A stretch of 64,000 nucleotides of DNA, from contig JAWKHH010000001.1 of assembly GCA_041394945.1 (NCBI GenBank), positions 1,550,001-1,614,000 on the forward strand, written 5' to 3'. Shown here piece by piece: positions 26,458 to 35,222 of this stretch (position 1 is its first letter; every line of letters starts with the position of its first letter). Under the pieces are notes generated by a model. It saw only the letters and a program-made list of their open reading frames with translations. It was not told the DNA's origin and did not search any database. Source of the stretch: Bryobacteraceae bacterium. Lineage in GTDB: Bacteria > Acidobacteriota > Terriglobia > Bryobacterales > Bryobacteraceae. The position numbers and the translations under genes are program-made.

Positions 26458-29007
26458 CTATAGACGCGGATCCACGGGCTCGCTTTCGAGGGCCAGCACG
26501 CCAAACACGCACTCATGCACGCGTCGTAGGGGTTCACCGCGAACGAATCGCTCCAGGGATTCGATTCCGAGCGCGAACTCCCGAAGCGCGAGCGACCGCT
26601 TCGCGCCGAGCCCACGCGAACGGAGGCGTTCGAGATGTTCCGGGCGTGTGTATTCGGGCCCATAGATAATCCGGAGGTACTCGCGTCCACGGCATTTCAC
26701 GGCCGGTTGCGCCAACCCACGGCGGCCTGTGTGGATGAAATCCACCGGTTTCACAACCATGCCCTCGCCGCCGGAAGACGTCAAATCCTCCCACCACGCC
26801 GTTGCCGCCGCTTCGCTCGAGGCATCGGTGACGTCGACCTCGCGGAACGGAGTGGCCAGCAGAAGACCCGGATCCGCTTCGCAGAGCCGTGCGATCGTCC
26901 GCATGTGCCACAAGTGGTCCCGGTCGGCGTTGACGCGTCCCTCCCCGGCGAGAATGTGGAACGGAGCCAGCTTGTAGTCAGCCAGGGAGTTCACGTTCCA
27001 GCAGTATTGGCGATAGGCATCCACATAGCGGTCGACGAGTTGTTCGCGATCGCGGAATTCGGCCGCGACCAGCGACGCTTCGGGATTGAGCACAGCCGAT
27101 TGTTCGAGCGCTGCGCACGCGGCCTGAAGAGAGGCGCGTGCAGCCGCCCCAACCGGCGCATATTGCTGCCGCAGGAGCGCCTGCGCCTTCGCGGACCACG
27201 GCATCAGTTCGCAATCGAGGCAGATCCAGCCGGTGGCCAACTCCTCCCACAGCGAAGCCCGGCCGGCGGCGGCGTGGAGCCGCGCGAGGAACTCAGCCTC
27301 CATGGCCGGGTCCGGAAAGAATCGCCGCCCCGTGCGTGAGTAGCAGATCCCGATCCCTTCCCCGGTGACGCCGAATCGCAGCCGGGCGGTCTCCTCATCG
27401 CGGCACAGGATCACTACCGCGCGCGAGCCCATGTGCTTCTGCTCGCAGATCACCCGCGCAATACCTTCGTGCCGGAAGTAGCCAAACGCTTCGGGTGGAT
27501 GCTCGAGATACCCATCGATCCGGCTCGTTTCGCACGGCGACATGGTCGGTGGAAGATAAATGAGCCATTTCGGATTCGCCGCGAACCGGCTCATGGTTTC
27601 GAGCGCGGCAATCGCGTTCTCCTCGCGGATGGTGATTGCGCGGCCGAGGCGGGTGGTGATCTGGCGCTTGCCGCTGACATCGGCCAGATCGAGCACGTCG
27701 TCGTGCTCCTGCTGCTGGCTCATCGCGGCGGGCGCAGGGTGGTCCAGGAACGGCTTCGACGGCTCATAGTAGGTGTGCCGCGCGGGTACGGAAACCAATT
27801 CCCTTTCCGGATAGCGAAGCGCCGTAAGACTGCCGCCGAATACGCAGCCGGTATCGATGTTGATCGTCCGGTTCAACCATTCCGGCTCCCGGATCGGCGT
27901 GTGTCCGTAGACGACGATGGCGCGCCCGCGATAGTCCGCGGCCCAGTTGTGTCGAACCGGGAGACCGTATTCGTCGGTCTCGCCGGTGGTTTCGCCGTAA
28001 AGCGCGAAGTCTCGCACTTTGCCGGATCCTCGGCCTTGCATCTCCTCTTTCATACCCGCGTGCGCCACCACCAGGTTGCCGCCGTCGAAGACGTAGTGGC
28101 TCACCAGGCCGTCGAGGAAACGGGCGACGGAATCGCGAAATTCCGGCGGTTCACCCTCGATCTGCGCCAGAGACTCGGCGAGGCCATGGGTGACCTGAAC
28201 GTCGCGCCCCTTCAGCTTGCGAACGAGCTTCGAGTCGTGATTCCCGGGAACGCAGAGGGCCGCGTCGGCCTCGACCATGTTCATCCCGAGTTTCAACACC
28301 GACGCAACTCCCGGGCCCCGGTCCACGAGGTCGCCGACGAAGACCGCCTTGCGCCCCTCGGGAGGCGCGGCCGAATGCGCCTCCCGATCCACGGTGTACC
28401 CGAGCTTCGTCAGCAACTCGCACAACTCGTCATAGCAGCCGTGGACGTCGCCGATGATGTCGAAGGGTCCACGGTCGTCCTTCCGGTTGTTCCACAGCGG
28501 CTGCCGCTGCACGGCCGCTGCATCCACGTCTTCTTGGGTCCGCAGCACGTTAATGTTCCGGAATCCCTCGCGCTCCAAGCCGCGGATCGATCGGCGAAGT
28601 TGTTGGGTCTGCTGCCGGACAACGTGAGGGCCAAACGACCGGTCCTGCCGGGACTCGTTTCGCGCGAGGCAAACCCGGTCCGGAAGATCCAGCACGATAG
28701 CGGCGGGAATCACGTGGTATTGGCGCGCCAGCGCCACGAGCGGCTTCCGGGCCTCCGGCTGGACATTGGTGGCGTCCACGACGGTGAGCTTTCCCGCCGC
28801 GAGGCGCTTGGCAGCGATGAAGTGGAGCACTTCGAAGGCGTCCTTCGTCGCAGCCTGGCTGTTCTCGTCGTCACAGACAAGGCCGCGACAGTAGTCGGAA
28901 GAAAGCACTTCGGTAGGCTTGAAATGCTTCGCGGCGAACGTCGACTTGCCGCTCCCCGAAGGACCAATCAATATGACCAGGGAGAGTTCTGGAACTGAGA
29001 TGGTCAT
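26458..29007 (-). CDS. pnkp: Polynucleotide kinase-phosphatase with ligase domain (bacterial RNA repair)
   Basis: 849 aa from ATG 29007, which overlaps the hen1 stop as ATGA. It is a three-domain RNA end-healing and sealing enzyme. Kinase: P-loop GPSGSGKST at 15-23, catalytic-type Asp38 and Arg41 (SDYCRG), and the Arg pair 116/123. Metallophosphatase: GDVHG at 186-190, GDLVDRG at 225-231, GNHD at 255-258, and His316 and His369. Adenylyltransferase: nucleophile Lys524 in QKHMGSRA, then LDCELMPW, EGMVVKPVDF and VKCRGREYLRIIYG. All catalytic motifs I know for the Clostridium thermocellum Pnkp family are intact and in order. The phosphatase removes 2',3'-cyclic phosphate, the kinase phosphorylates 5'-OH, and the ligase domain seals with help from Hen1. 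It converges on the TonB receptor with a 4-bp gap. Confidence 0.93.
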   Translation of the reverse strand: MTISVPELSLVILIGPSGSGKSTFAAKHFKPTEVLSSDYCRGLVCDDENSQAATKDAFEVLHFIAAKRLAAGKLTVVDATNVQPEARKPLVALARQYHVIPAAIVLDLPDRVCLARNESRQDRSFGPHVVRQQTQQLRRSIRGLEREGFRNINVLRTQEDVDAAAVQRQPLWNNRKDDRGPFDIIGDVHGCYDELCELLTKLGYTVDREAHSAAPPEGRKAVFVGDLVDRGPGVASVLKLGMNMVEADAALCVPGNHDSKLVRKLKGRDVQVTHGLAESLAQIEGEPPEFRDSVARFLDGLVSHYVFDGGNLVVAHAGMKEEMQGRGSGKVRDFALYGETTGETDEYGLPVRHNWAADYRGRAIVVYGHTPIREPEWLNRTINIDTGCVFGGSLTALRYPERELVSVPARHTYYEPSKPFLDHPAPAAMSQQQEHDDVLDLADVSGKRQITTRLGRAITIREENAIAALETMSRFAANPKWLIYLPPTMSPCETSRIDGYLEHPPEAFGYFRHEGIARVICEQKHMGSRAVVILCRDEETARLRFGVTGEGIGICYSRTGRRFFPDPAMEAEFLARLHAAAGRASLWEELATGWICLDCELMPWSAKAQALLRQQYAPVGAAARASLQAACAALEQSAVLNPEASLVAAEFRDREQLVDRYVDAYRQYCWNVNSLADYKLAPFHILAGEGRVNADRDHLWHMRTIARLCEADPGLLLATPFREVDVTDASSEAAATAWWEDLTSSGGEGMVVKPVDFIHTGRRGLAQPAVKCRGREYLRIIYGPEYTRPEHLERLRSRGLGAKRSLALREFALGIESLERFVRGEPLRRVHECVFGVLALESEPVDPRL

Positions 29008-30392
29008 CGCGTGAAGACTCCCATCTGCGTCGGCGGCCCCACCTCCGCATCCTCGGGCCCGATCGGGAGGAACCGCACCGCGTAGCCGAACCTCTCCGCC
29101 GTGGCGCAGGCCCACCGGGAAAACTCCGCACGGGTCCATTCGAACCGATGATCGTCGTGGCGCTTGGCTCCAACACGCAGCGTCGGGAACCGGACGTTGT
29201 ACTCGCTGTTCGGCGTGGTCACGACGACCACCCGCGGCCGCGCGAACTCGAAGACCACTCTTTCGAGAGCCGCCAGGCGGGCTGGATCGAGGTGCTCAAT
29301 CACCTCGACAAGCGTGGCGGCATCGAATCCGGAAAGCCGCTCGTCGCGATAGGTGAGCGCTCCATGGATCAGTTCCACCCGCTGCCGAAGCGCCGGGGAC
29401 ATCTGCTCCAGCCGGAGCCGCTTGCGGGCCAACTCGAGAACTCGCCAGGAGACGTCCATGCCGGCGATTCGTTCGAAACCGCGGTCCTCCAGGAGGGCGC
29501 GAATCAACTTCCCCTCTCCGCAGCCGAGGTCGACGACGGAACCAACGCCTTCGGCGCGAAGAGCGGCGACAACGGCGCCGATTCGTTGCTCCCACAGCCG
29601 CGACGGTCTCTCGAGGTCTTCCTCGGTGCGCGCATGCGCAGCGGCGTTCGCCTCGGGATCCACCGCCTCGTCGTCGAGCAGGCGGCGAAGCGCATCGCGA
29701 GTCAGCCGCGAATCGTGCCGCAGGTATCTCCGCGTGATCGCTTCCTTCGCCGGATGCGTCGCCAGCCAGCCCTCGCCGCGCTTGAGAAGCTTCTCCACTT
29801 CGTCGGCGCCCGCCCAATAGTGCTTGTCGCTGTCGAGCACCGGCGTCAATACATAAATGTGGGTCAGCAGATCCCTCAGGCGGGCGCGGCCGGCGATCGT
29901 CACGGAATAATAAGGGCTATCGCCCCACTCGGGGAATCGCTCGTCGAGCGCAAGCCGCACCGCAGTTAGAGAATAGCCAAGCGGACAAAAGAGCTCGCGA
30001 AGAAACTCCGGATGCCCTTTGCACGGAAGGGCCGGCATGCGAGCTTCAAGGTCCAGAGGCTGATCCGCCAGTTCCTGGCGCTCTTTGCTCGCACCAGCCA
30101 TCGCACTTCTCAGTACCCTTGCGATCGCCACGCTCAGGAAAGAGCACGCGGCGTACGGGCGATCGTTGACATACTGGTCGAGCAGCCCTTCCCCGCCGCC
30201 GGAGCCTCGCACCAAGCCAACCGGATTCACGTCAACGAGCAACGCAGCCTCGGATACCGTCTCGGTCAAGTGAGGATAGAAGACATGAGCTTTTCCGAAC
30301 GGAAGGTCGAAGGTATGCAGCCGCGACGGGTTCTTGTGCAGGAGATAGCCGAGGTCGGTTCCTGAAACCGCGGCGCGAATTGTCAAGAGCAC
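29004..30392 (-). CDS. hen1: 3'-terminal RNA ribose 2'-O-methyltransferase Hen1
   Basis: About 462 aa from GTG 30392, which gives the family-like N-terminus MLLTIRAAVSGTDLGYLLHKNP and has GAAGG just upstream. A GTG at 30422 would add ten residues. The N-terminal half (about 1-240) is the bacterial Hen1 domain that activates the Pnkp ligase. The C-terminal half is the methyltransferase, with SAM motif VVDLGCGEGKL at about 286-296. The metal-binding EVIEH lies at about 363-367, with a further His in RHDDHRFEW near 415. It methylates the 2'-OH at the 3' end of the broken RNA before sealing, so that repaired RNA resists renewed cleavage. It is coupled to pnkp by a 4-bp overlap. Confidence 0.93.
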   Translation of the reverse strand: MLLTIRAAVSGTDLGYLLHKNPSRLHTFDLPFGKAHVFYPHLTETVSEAALLVDVNPVGLVRGSGGGEGLLDQYVNDRPYAACSFLSVAIARVLRSAMAGASKERQELADQPLDLEARMPALPCKGHPEFLRELFCPLGYSLTAVRLALDERFPEWGDSPYYSVTIAGRARLRDLLTHIYVLTPVLDSDKHYWAGADEVEKLLKRGEGWLATHPAKEAITRRYLRHDSRLTRDALRRLLDDEAVDPEANAAAHARTEEDLERPSRLWEQRIGAVVAALRAEGVGSVVDLGCGEGKLIRALLEDRGFERIAGMDVSWRVLELARKRLRLEQMSPALRQRVELIHGALTYRDERLSGFDAATLVEVIEHLDPARLAALERVVFEFARPRVVVVTTPNSEYNVRFPTLRVGAKRHDDHRFEWTRAEFSRWACATAERFGYAVRFLPIGPEDAEVGPPTQMGVFTR

Positions 30393-30431
30393 GGTAACCT
30401 TCAGGCTAACAGGTTGCCGCACCTGCCCGAG

Positions 30432-32750
30432 TTACCGGTTCGTATCCGGCAGCAGCCACACCTCCGCCACCTGAACCGCACGACCGTTCCCACCCATACC
30501 CGGCCGCCGCTGGAACTCGAGTTCCAACTTGCCGTCGGCGGTAGCCTCCGGCGGGATTGCGAACTCCACCGGTCCGGCCGGGCGGTCCTTCTTCCGCCAG
30601 CCATGCACTTCGCGGGTGGCGTCGGCCATGAGGCGGAACTCCCATTGTGTGTCTTCGCCAGCGTAAACCACGCGGACCTTGTAGCGACCACGAACGTCAA
30701 GCCCCTCGTAGCGCATGCGGATGGGGGAATCGTCGCGCGACTCGGCCACCGTCAGCCACGCAAGCGGCCAATCGCCGGCGCTCTTGGCCCCGTTGTGCAT
30801 GGCCGCGAGAGGGTTGGTCAGGTTCGCCGGATCGTCCTTGTACGGGAGCGCGGAAATCAAGTGCGGCTGCGAGCCGGGCTGCCCGAGATCATCGTAGAAG
30901 CCGCCCGGACCAGGGCTCGCGCGGTCAAGCAGCTTACGAATCTCCGCCACGCGAGCCGCCTCGTCGCCCATTGCGCCGATCCGCGCGAACTCAGCCACCA
31001 ACCACGCCCGGTTGTTGAGCGGCGTGTCGATGAGATCCAGGTTCGCGCCGCGGCCCACAGCGATCGCTTTGTACCACTCGACGCTCAACTGCATCCGGAT
31101 CGATTGAAACAGCGCCTCCGCCAATTCGAACGTACGTGCGCGCCAGTGCGCGGCGGCGCGGTGCGTACGCGCTCGATCGAGAATCGCCTCGGCTTCCCGC
31201 ATCGCGAGCACGGAGCCAAGCGAACCGGCCTCGCGCAGCTTGTCGCGGGCCTGCTGCTCCAACTGCGACTCGTAGATCAACCGCGCGCGGACATAGGCGT
31301 CGTAGTGGGCGCGATACTGCGCCTGTTGGAAGCGCCAGTTTGCGAGCACGGCGGGCGAGGCATCGCGATCCATGGCTTCGAACCGCGCGAGCGTCGTATA
31401 GACGCCTTCGTTCGCGATGAGGGGGCCGCGCCAGTTCTGTTCGAGCGCCAGCAGCCCCTGGGCGAAGCCCTCCGCGAGGCGCGCCCCGATGAAGTAGCGG
31501 CCGTAGTCGCGCAGCGTGTCGACAACGTCGCCGTCCGGGTCCCACCCGAGGCCGCTCCATACGATCTTGTTGACATCGTCGTTGCAGCCTTCGGAGTAGG
31601 TGATGAAGCCCACCGTGTGGGCGTTCGTGTATCGGAAGATCGCCGCTTCGTCCACCGGCCGCGGGTTGATGGGTTCGCGATTAAGCGTGAGTTGATACGC
31701 CGGATCCCAATCGGGCACCGGGTACTGGGCGCGCAGGGAATGCGTGATGTCCGGATAGTGGCGGATCGGATACCGCGCCGGCACTTGCTTGCGGAGCTCG
31801 GCCAGCGGCACACGGATCTGCGGTCCAAACACGATCCCGTCCAGCCACTGCGGTCCTGCGCGAAGAATGCCGTAGAACTCCTCGAGCCACTCGGTGGAAA
31901 AGCCCTGCGGCGCCACCCACATCTGCGCCTTCGGATGAAACTTCCGGAGCGACGCCGCCTGCTTCTCGAGCAGCGGCATGAGGTACTTCGGCTGCGTGTG
32001 GCCAGGGTCGCCGCCGGGCACGAATACCGCGTCGATTCGCGGAAGCTTGCGAAACACCTCCGCCCACTCCTTGAGCGCGAACTCCACCTGATCCGCTTTC
32101 GAGTAGTCCGGATCGAGCGCCGGATACCAAATCCAAACGTCGAGCCCGTATTCGTCGCAGATCTTCGACATCCCGATCATCGTCTCGATTTTCGAAAGTG
32201 GAAAATGCGGGCTGTCATCATCGTCATCGGATCGAGGCGGGATCAGTTCGATCGCGTTGGCGCCGAACACGGCAAGATCCCGGATGTACTGTTCCCATTG
32301 CGCGAGCGTCCAGCCGTCGTAGGAATTCGTCTTCGGGCGATATCCCAACTGATGGCCGCGGATGCGCGTCTTCGGGGCGGTGGTGATTTCCAACCGGTCG
32401 GGGGCCTCCACGCGTCCACGTTCGCAGCGCAGCACGCGCAGAAGCCGGCCGACGCCGAACAGCACGCCGCGCGCATCGTTGCCTTCCACGCGAACCGACG
32501 CGCCATCGATACGCAGCGAATAGCCTTCGGCCGGGCCGCTGCGATGCGCGATTGAGATCGAAGCGCCGGAACCGGCCTGCGCCGCAACGGGCCATCGGAT
32601 CTGGCTGCGCTTTTCCACTTCCTCCACCAGCATCCGCACGGCTGTCTTTTCGCGCGCCTCAAGGGAGGCCGGAGCCACCACCGTCGCCCCACTGAGGTCG
32701 GCCGCACGCACCGAGGCGGCGGCGATCCAAGCTATCGCTAGAATTCGCAT
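30432..32750 (-). CDS. Secreted glycoside-hydrolase-like protein (GH20/GH67-type N-domain plus TIM barrel)
   Basis: 772 aa. Signal peptide MRILAIAWIAAASVRAADL. Residues about 20-125 resemble the alpha/beta domain that precedes the barrel in GH20 and GH67 enzymes (REKTAVRMLVEEVEKRSQIRWP, YSLRIDGASVRVEGNDARG, GVLFGVGRLLRVL). A TIM-barrel-like part follows, with IRGHQLGYRPKTNSYDGW, YIRDLAVFGANAIELIPP, YGLDVWIWYPALD and DAVFVPGGDPGHTQP. The C-terminal part is helical and then beta-rich. I cannot assign the catalytic acid or the substrate. A PIG-L deacetylase gene lies 15 bp upstream on the same strand, consistent with amino-sugar or glycan breakdown. hen1 begins 39 bp downstream. Confidence 0.7.
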   Translation of the reverse strand: MRILAIAWIAAASVRAADLSGATVVAPASLEAREKTAVRMLVEEVEKRSQIRWPVAAQAGSGASISIAHRSGPAEGYSLRIDGASVRVEGNDARGVLFGVGRLLRVLRCERGRVEAPDRLEITTAPKTRIRGHQLGYRPKTNSYDGWTLAQWEQYIRDLAVFGANAIELIPPRSDDDDDSPHFPLSKIETMIGMSKICDEYGLDVWIWYPALDPDYSKADQVEFALKEWAEVFRKLPRIDAVFVPGGDPGHTQPKYLMPLLEKQAASLRKFHPKAQMWVAPQGFSTEWLEEFYGILRAGPQWLDGIVFGPQIRVPLAELRKQVPARYPIRHYPDITHSLRAQYPVPDWDPAYQLTLNREPINPRPVDEAAIFRYTNAHTVGFITYSEGCNDDVNKIVWSGLGWDPDGDVVDTLRDYGRYFIGARLAEGFAQGLLALEQNWRGPLIANEGVYTTLARFEAMDRDASPAVLANWRFQQAQYRAHYDAYVRARLIYESQLEQQARDKLREAGSLGSVLAMREAEAILDRARTHRAAAHWRARTFELAEALFQSIRMQLSVEWYKAIAVGRGANLDLIDTPLNNRAWLVAEFARIGAMGDEAARVAEIRKLLDRASPGPGGFYDDLGQPGSQPHLISALPYKDDPANLTNPLAAMHNGAKSAGDWPLAWLTVAESRDDSPIRMRYEGLDVRGRYKVRVVYAGEDTQWEFRLMADATREVHGWRKKDRPAGPVEFAIPPEATADGKLELEFQRRPGMGGNGRAVQVAEVWLLPDTNR

Positions 32751-32765
32751 TGATCTCTTTTCGTT

Positions 32766-33629
32766 CTATTTCGGGAAGATCTTGTCCAGATCCTCGAGCG
32801 AGGGCTGGCGTCCGTACTCGCACAGCTCGAATGATTCGGCGTATTGCACCTTCTCCGCGGCGTCCTTGCCATATCGCCGTTCGAGCGTGCGGCGGCCCTC
32901 GTCGGTGATCCGCTGCACACGCATCTTCGAAAGATACTGCTTCCGCGCCGCAGGATCCCTCGGGACCTGATCCAGCGTGTGCGCCACCCACGGCAGCCAC
33001 TCGTAGAACTGCGATACGTGGGCATCCATCGCGTTGATCTTCGCGTCCCACACGTCGTCCAGGCGCACTACGATATCCGGACGGAACGGCGCCGGCTTCT
33101 GGAAGTTGTCGTTGTAGTACATGAAAATTGGATTGTCGTGAAGAGCCGGCACTTCGCTCATGAAGTTCGGCACGACCACCATGTACGCCGCATCCTGAAC
33201 GAGAACGCCCGTGTAGCGATGGTCCGGATGATAGTCGTTCGGCCGCGGCGCGATCACAATGTCGGCCTTCCACCCCCGGATGGCGCGAATCACCTGCTTG
33301 CGCACTTCGAGCGACGGGACGAGTTCGGCGTCGTGATTGTTGAATACCTCGTACTCCGCTATTCCCAACCGGCGCGCCGATTCCTGGGTTTCCGCGTATC
33401 GCCTGCGAGCCAGTTCGCCGCCCGACATTTCGTGGTGCCCCACGTCGCCGTTGGTGACCGAAACAAACTTGACGGCGTGGCCCGCCTTGGCGAATTTGTG
33501 GGCCGTGCCGGCAAACTTGATGTCGCAGTCGTCCGGATGTGCGCCGAAGGCGATAATGCGAAGCTTGCGTTCCTGCGCCGGCAGCAACAATGGGCAGGCC
33601 ATGGCAGTCAGAATGAGGAGGGTCTTCAT
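32766..33629 (-). CDS. Secreted PIG-L (LmbE-like) deacetylase
   Basis: 287 aa from ATG 33629; an in-frame ATG at 33638 adds three residues. Signal peptide MKTLLILTAMACPLLLPAQE. The zinc-binding PIG-L motif is clear: IIAFGAHPDDCDIKFAGTA with the AHPDD signature, later NDYHPDHRYTG carrying the third His. ARRRYAETQESARRLGI and VVPNFMSEVPALHDNPIFMYY are typical of the family. It probably removes N-acetyl groups from a glycan or glycoconjugate outside the cytoplasm. It precedes the glycoside-hydrolase-like gene by 15 bp and is divergent from the nuclease-fold gene, with about 40 bp between starts. Confidence 0.88.
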   Translation of the reverse strand: MKTLLILTAMACPLLLPAQERKLRIIAFGAHPDDCDIKFAGTAHKFAKAGHAVKFVSVTNGDVGHHEMSGGELARRRYAETQESARRLGIAEYEVFNNHDAELVPSLEVRKQVIRAIRGWKADIVIAPRPNDYHPDHRYTGVLVQDAAYMVVVPNFMSEVPALHDNPIFMYYNDNFQKPAPFRPDIVVRLDDVWDAKINAMDAHVSQFYEWLPWVAHTLDQVPRDPAARKQYLSKMRVQRITDEGRRTLERRYGKDAAEKVQYAESFELCEYGRQPSLEDLDKIFPK

Positions 33630-33668
33630 TGGAGTCATCCGGATCTTTAGAATATCAACAGAGCCTTC

Positions 33669-35219
33669 ATGCGACCTGGGACCATCGTTATCCTGCTGGC
33701 GATCTGCGCCTCCGGCCGAGCCGACGACTACGAGCGCTCGCGGATGCCGGACCTGTTGACGTGGGAGGAACTGCGCGTTTTCGGCGAGCAGCATCCGCCT
33801 CCGGCCGGGATCTCCGCGAAAGCAACCGCGCTTGCGAAAACACCGTTCATCAGCAACGAAGCGTGGTTTCGGGGCGTCCGCGCCCAAGGCGTCGAAGCCC
33901 CGCGCGCCGGCCGGTCCCTGCGGATCATGGAGTGGAACGTTGAGCGCGGGCTGCGCCTGGATGAGATCAAGCAGATGTTCACGGACACCAAGCAGTTCCT
34001 CGCCAAGGCCGACCTCGAAAGCGCGGTGCAGGGAGCCGAACTCGCCGACAGCATCGCCGCTCTTCGCAAGGCCGATGTCGTCATCCTGAATGAACTCGAT
34101 TGGGGCATGAAGCGCACCGGCTACCGCGAGGTGGTTCGGGAACTCGGCGAAGCGCTCGACATGAATTGGGCCTATGCCGTGGAGTTCTTCGAAGTGGACC
34201 CAGTGCGGCTGGGCACCGAGATGTTCGAAGCCGATGAATCCGAAGTGGAGGAAAGCGCCCGGCTACGCGCCGAGATAGAGGTGGATCGCACCCGCTACAA
34301 AGGCCTGCATGGCACGGGGATTCTATCGCGCTATCCGATCCGCGATGCTTCGGCGGAGCCGTTCAACGTGATCGGCTACGACTGGTATGGCGCCGAAAAG
34401 GCCAAGGTCTCGAAAGTGGAAAAGGGAAAGCGGTTCGCGAGCGAGAAGGTGTTTCTCGAAACCATTCTGCGCGAGATCCGCCGCGGAGGCCGCACCACTT
34501 TGACGGTGACGCTCGACGTTCCCGATGCGCCGGACGGAGCCATCACGGTGGTGGCGCCGCATCTCGAAAACCGGTGCAAGCCCGAGAAGCGCCTCGAGCA
34601 GATGCGGGAACTGACGGCAAGCCTGCAGAACGTGCGGCACACGGTGGTGGTGGCCGGCGATTTGAACACGTCCATGGCCGACGCGCAGCCGACCACCATC
34701 CGTCGCGAGGTTTACAAGCGTGTGGGAAGCGCCGAATTCTGGGTAACGCGCGGATTGAAATGGGCAACCGGAGTGGGCCTAGCATACGATATCGTCACCG
34801 GCGGCGTGAATACGTTCAAGAACCTGAACGACCCGACGGCCAAGCACGTGCCGCTCGTCGCGCGCAATCCCGAGGCCGCGCTGTTCGACTACGTCGAGAA
34901 GTTCCGCTTCGCCGATGGCGGCCGGTTCGATTTCCGCGGCAACCGCGAGCGCTCCGGCGGGCGGGACGGCACGCTCGCCAACTCCAACCAGCGCGCGGAC
35001 AAAGGCTTCGCGCCCACGTATTCGCTCACACGCACGTTCGGTCCGGTCGGTCAATTCAAGCTGGACTGGTTCTTCATCAAGGTTCCCGCGGGGAACGGCT
35101 ACCGCTTCGCGCCGCATTTTCCGCGCACGTACCAGAAGCTCAACAACTCCTACGAGGACCGCCTGTCGGACCACAACCCCATCACCGTGGACCTGCCCTT
35201 CGCGGAGTGGAAACCCTGA
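33669..35219 (+). CDS. Secreted endonuclease/exonuclease/phosphatase-family protein
   Basis: 516 aa. Signal peptide MRPGTIVILLAICASGRADD. The full set of metal and catalytic motifs of the EEP (DNase I-like) fold is present. They are RIMEWNVERG (Asn), VILNELDWGM (Glu), HGTGILSRYPI, VTVVAPHLENRC, VVAGDLNTSMAD (Asp-x-Asn), KLDWFFIKVP and LSDHNPITVDL (Asp-His). An insert of about 110 residues between the DLNTS and KLDW motifs (FWVTRGLKWATGVGLAYDIV and beyond) makes it larger than a minimal EEP enzyme. It could act on nucleic acid, phospholipid or another phosphodiester outside the cytoplasm; sequence alone does not decide. It converges on the flippase-like gene with a 3-bp gap. Confidence 0.85.
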   Translation: MRPGTIVILLAICASGRADDYERSRMPDLLTWEELRVFGEQHPPPAGISAKATALAKTPFISNEAWFRGVRAQGVEAPRAGRSLRIMEWNVERGLRLDEIKQMFTDTKQFLAKADLESAVQGAELADSIAALRKADVVILNELDWGMKRTGYREVVRELGEALDMNWAYAVEFFEVDPVRLGTEMFEADESEVEESARLRAEIEVDRTRYKGLHGTGILSRYPIRDASAEPFNVIGYDWYGAEKAKVSKVEKGKRFASEKVFLETILREIRRGGRTTLTVTLDVPDAPDGAITVVAPHLENRCKPEKRLEQMRELTASLQNVRHTVVVAGDLNTSMADAQPTTIRREVYKRVGSAEFWVTRGLKWATGVGLAYDIVTGGVNTFKNLNDPTAKHVPLVARNPEAALFDYVEKFRFADGGRFDFRGNRERSGGRDGTLANSNQRADKGFAPTYSLTRTFGPVGQFKLDWFFIKVPAGNGYRFAPHFPRTYQKLNNSYEDRLSDHNPITVDLPFAEWKP

Positions 35220-35222
35220 CCG

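Noticed and set aside
29008..29139. 44-residue N-terminal extension of Pnkp
   Set aside because: Gly/Arg-rich translation inside hen1. ATG 29007 overlaps the hen1 stop and places the P-loop and Asp38 where the family has them.
30414..32555. 713-aa plus-strand open frame opposite the GH-like gene
   Set aside because: No signal peptide, domain or ribosome site; biased composition, and the opposite strand has a signal peptide and a coherent fold pattern.
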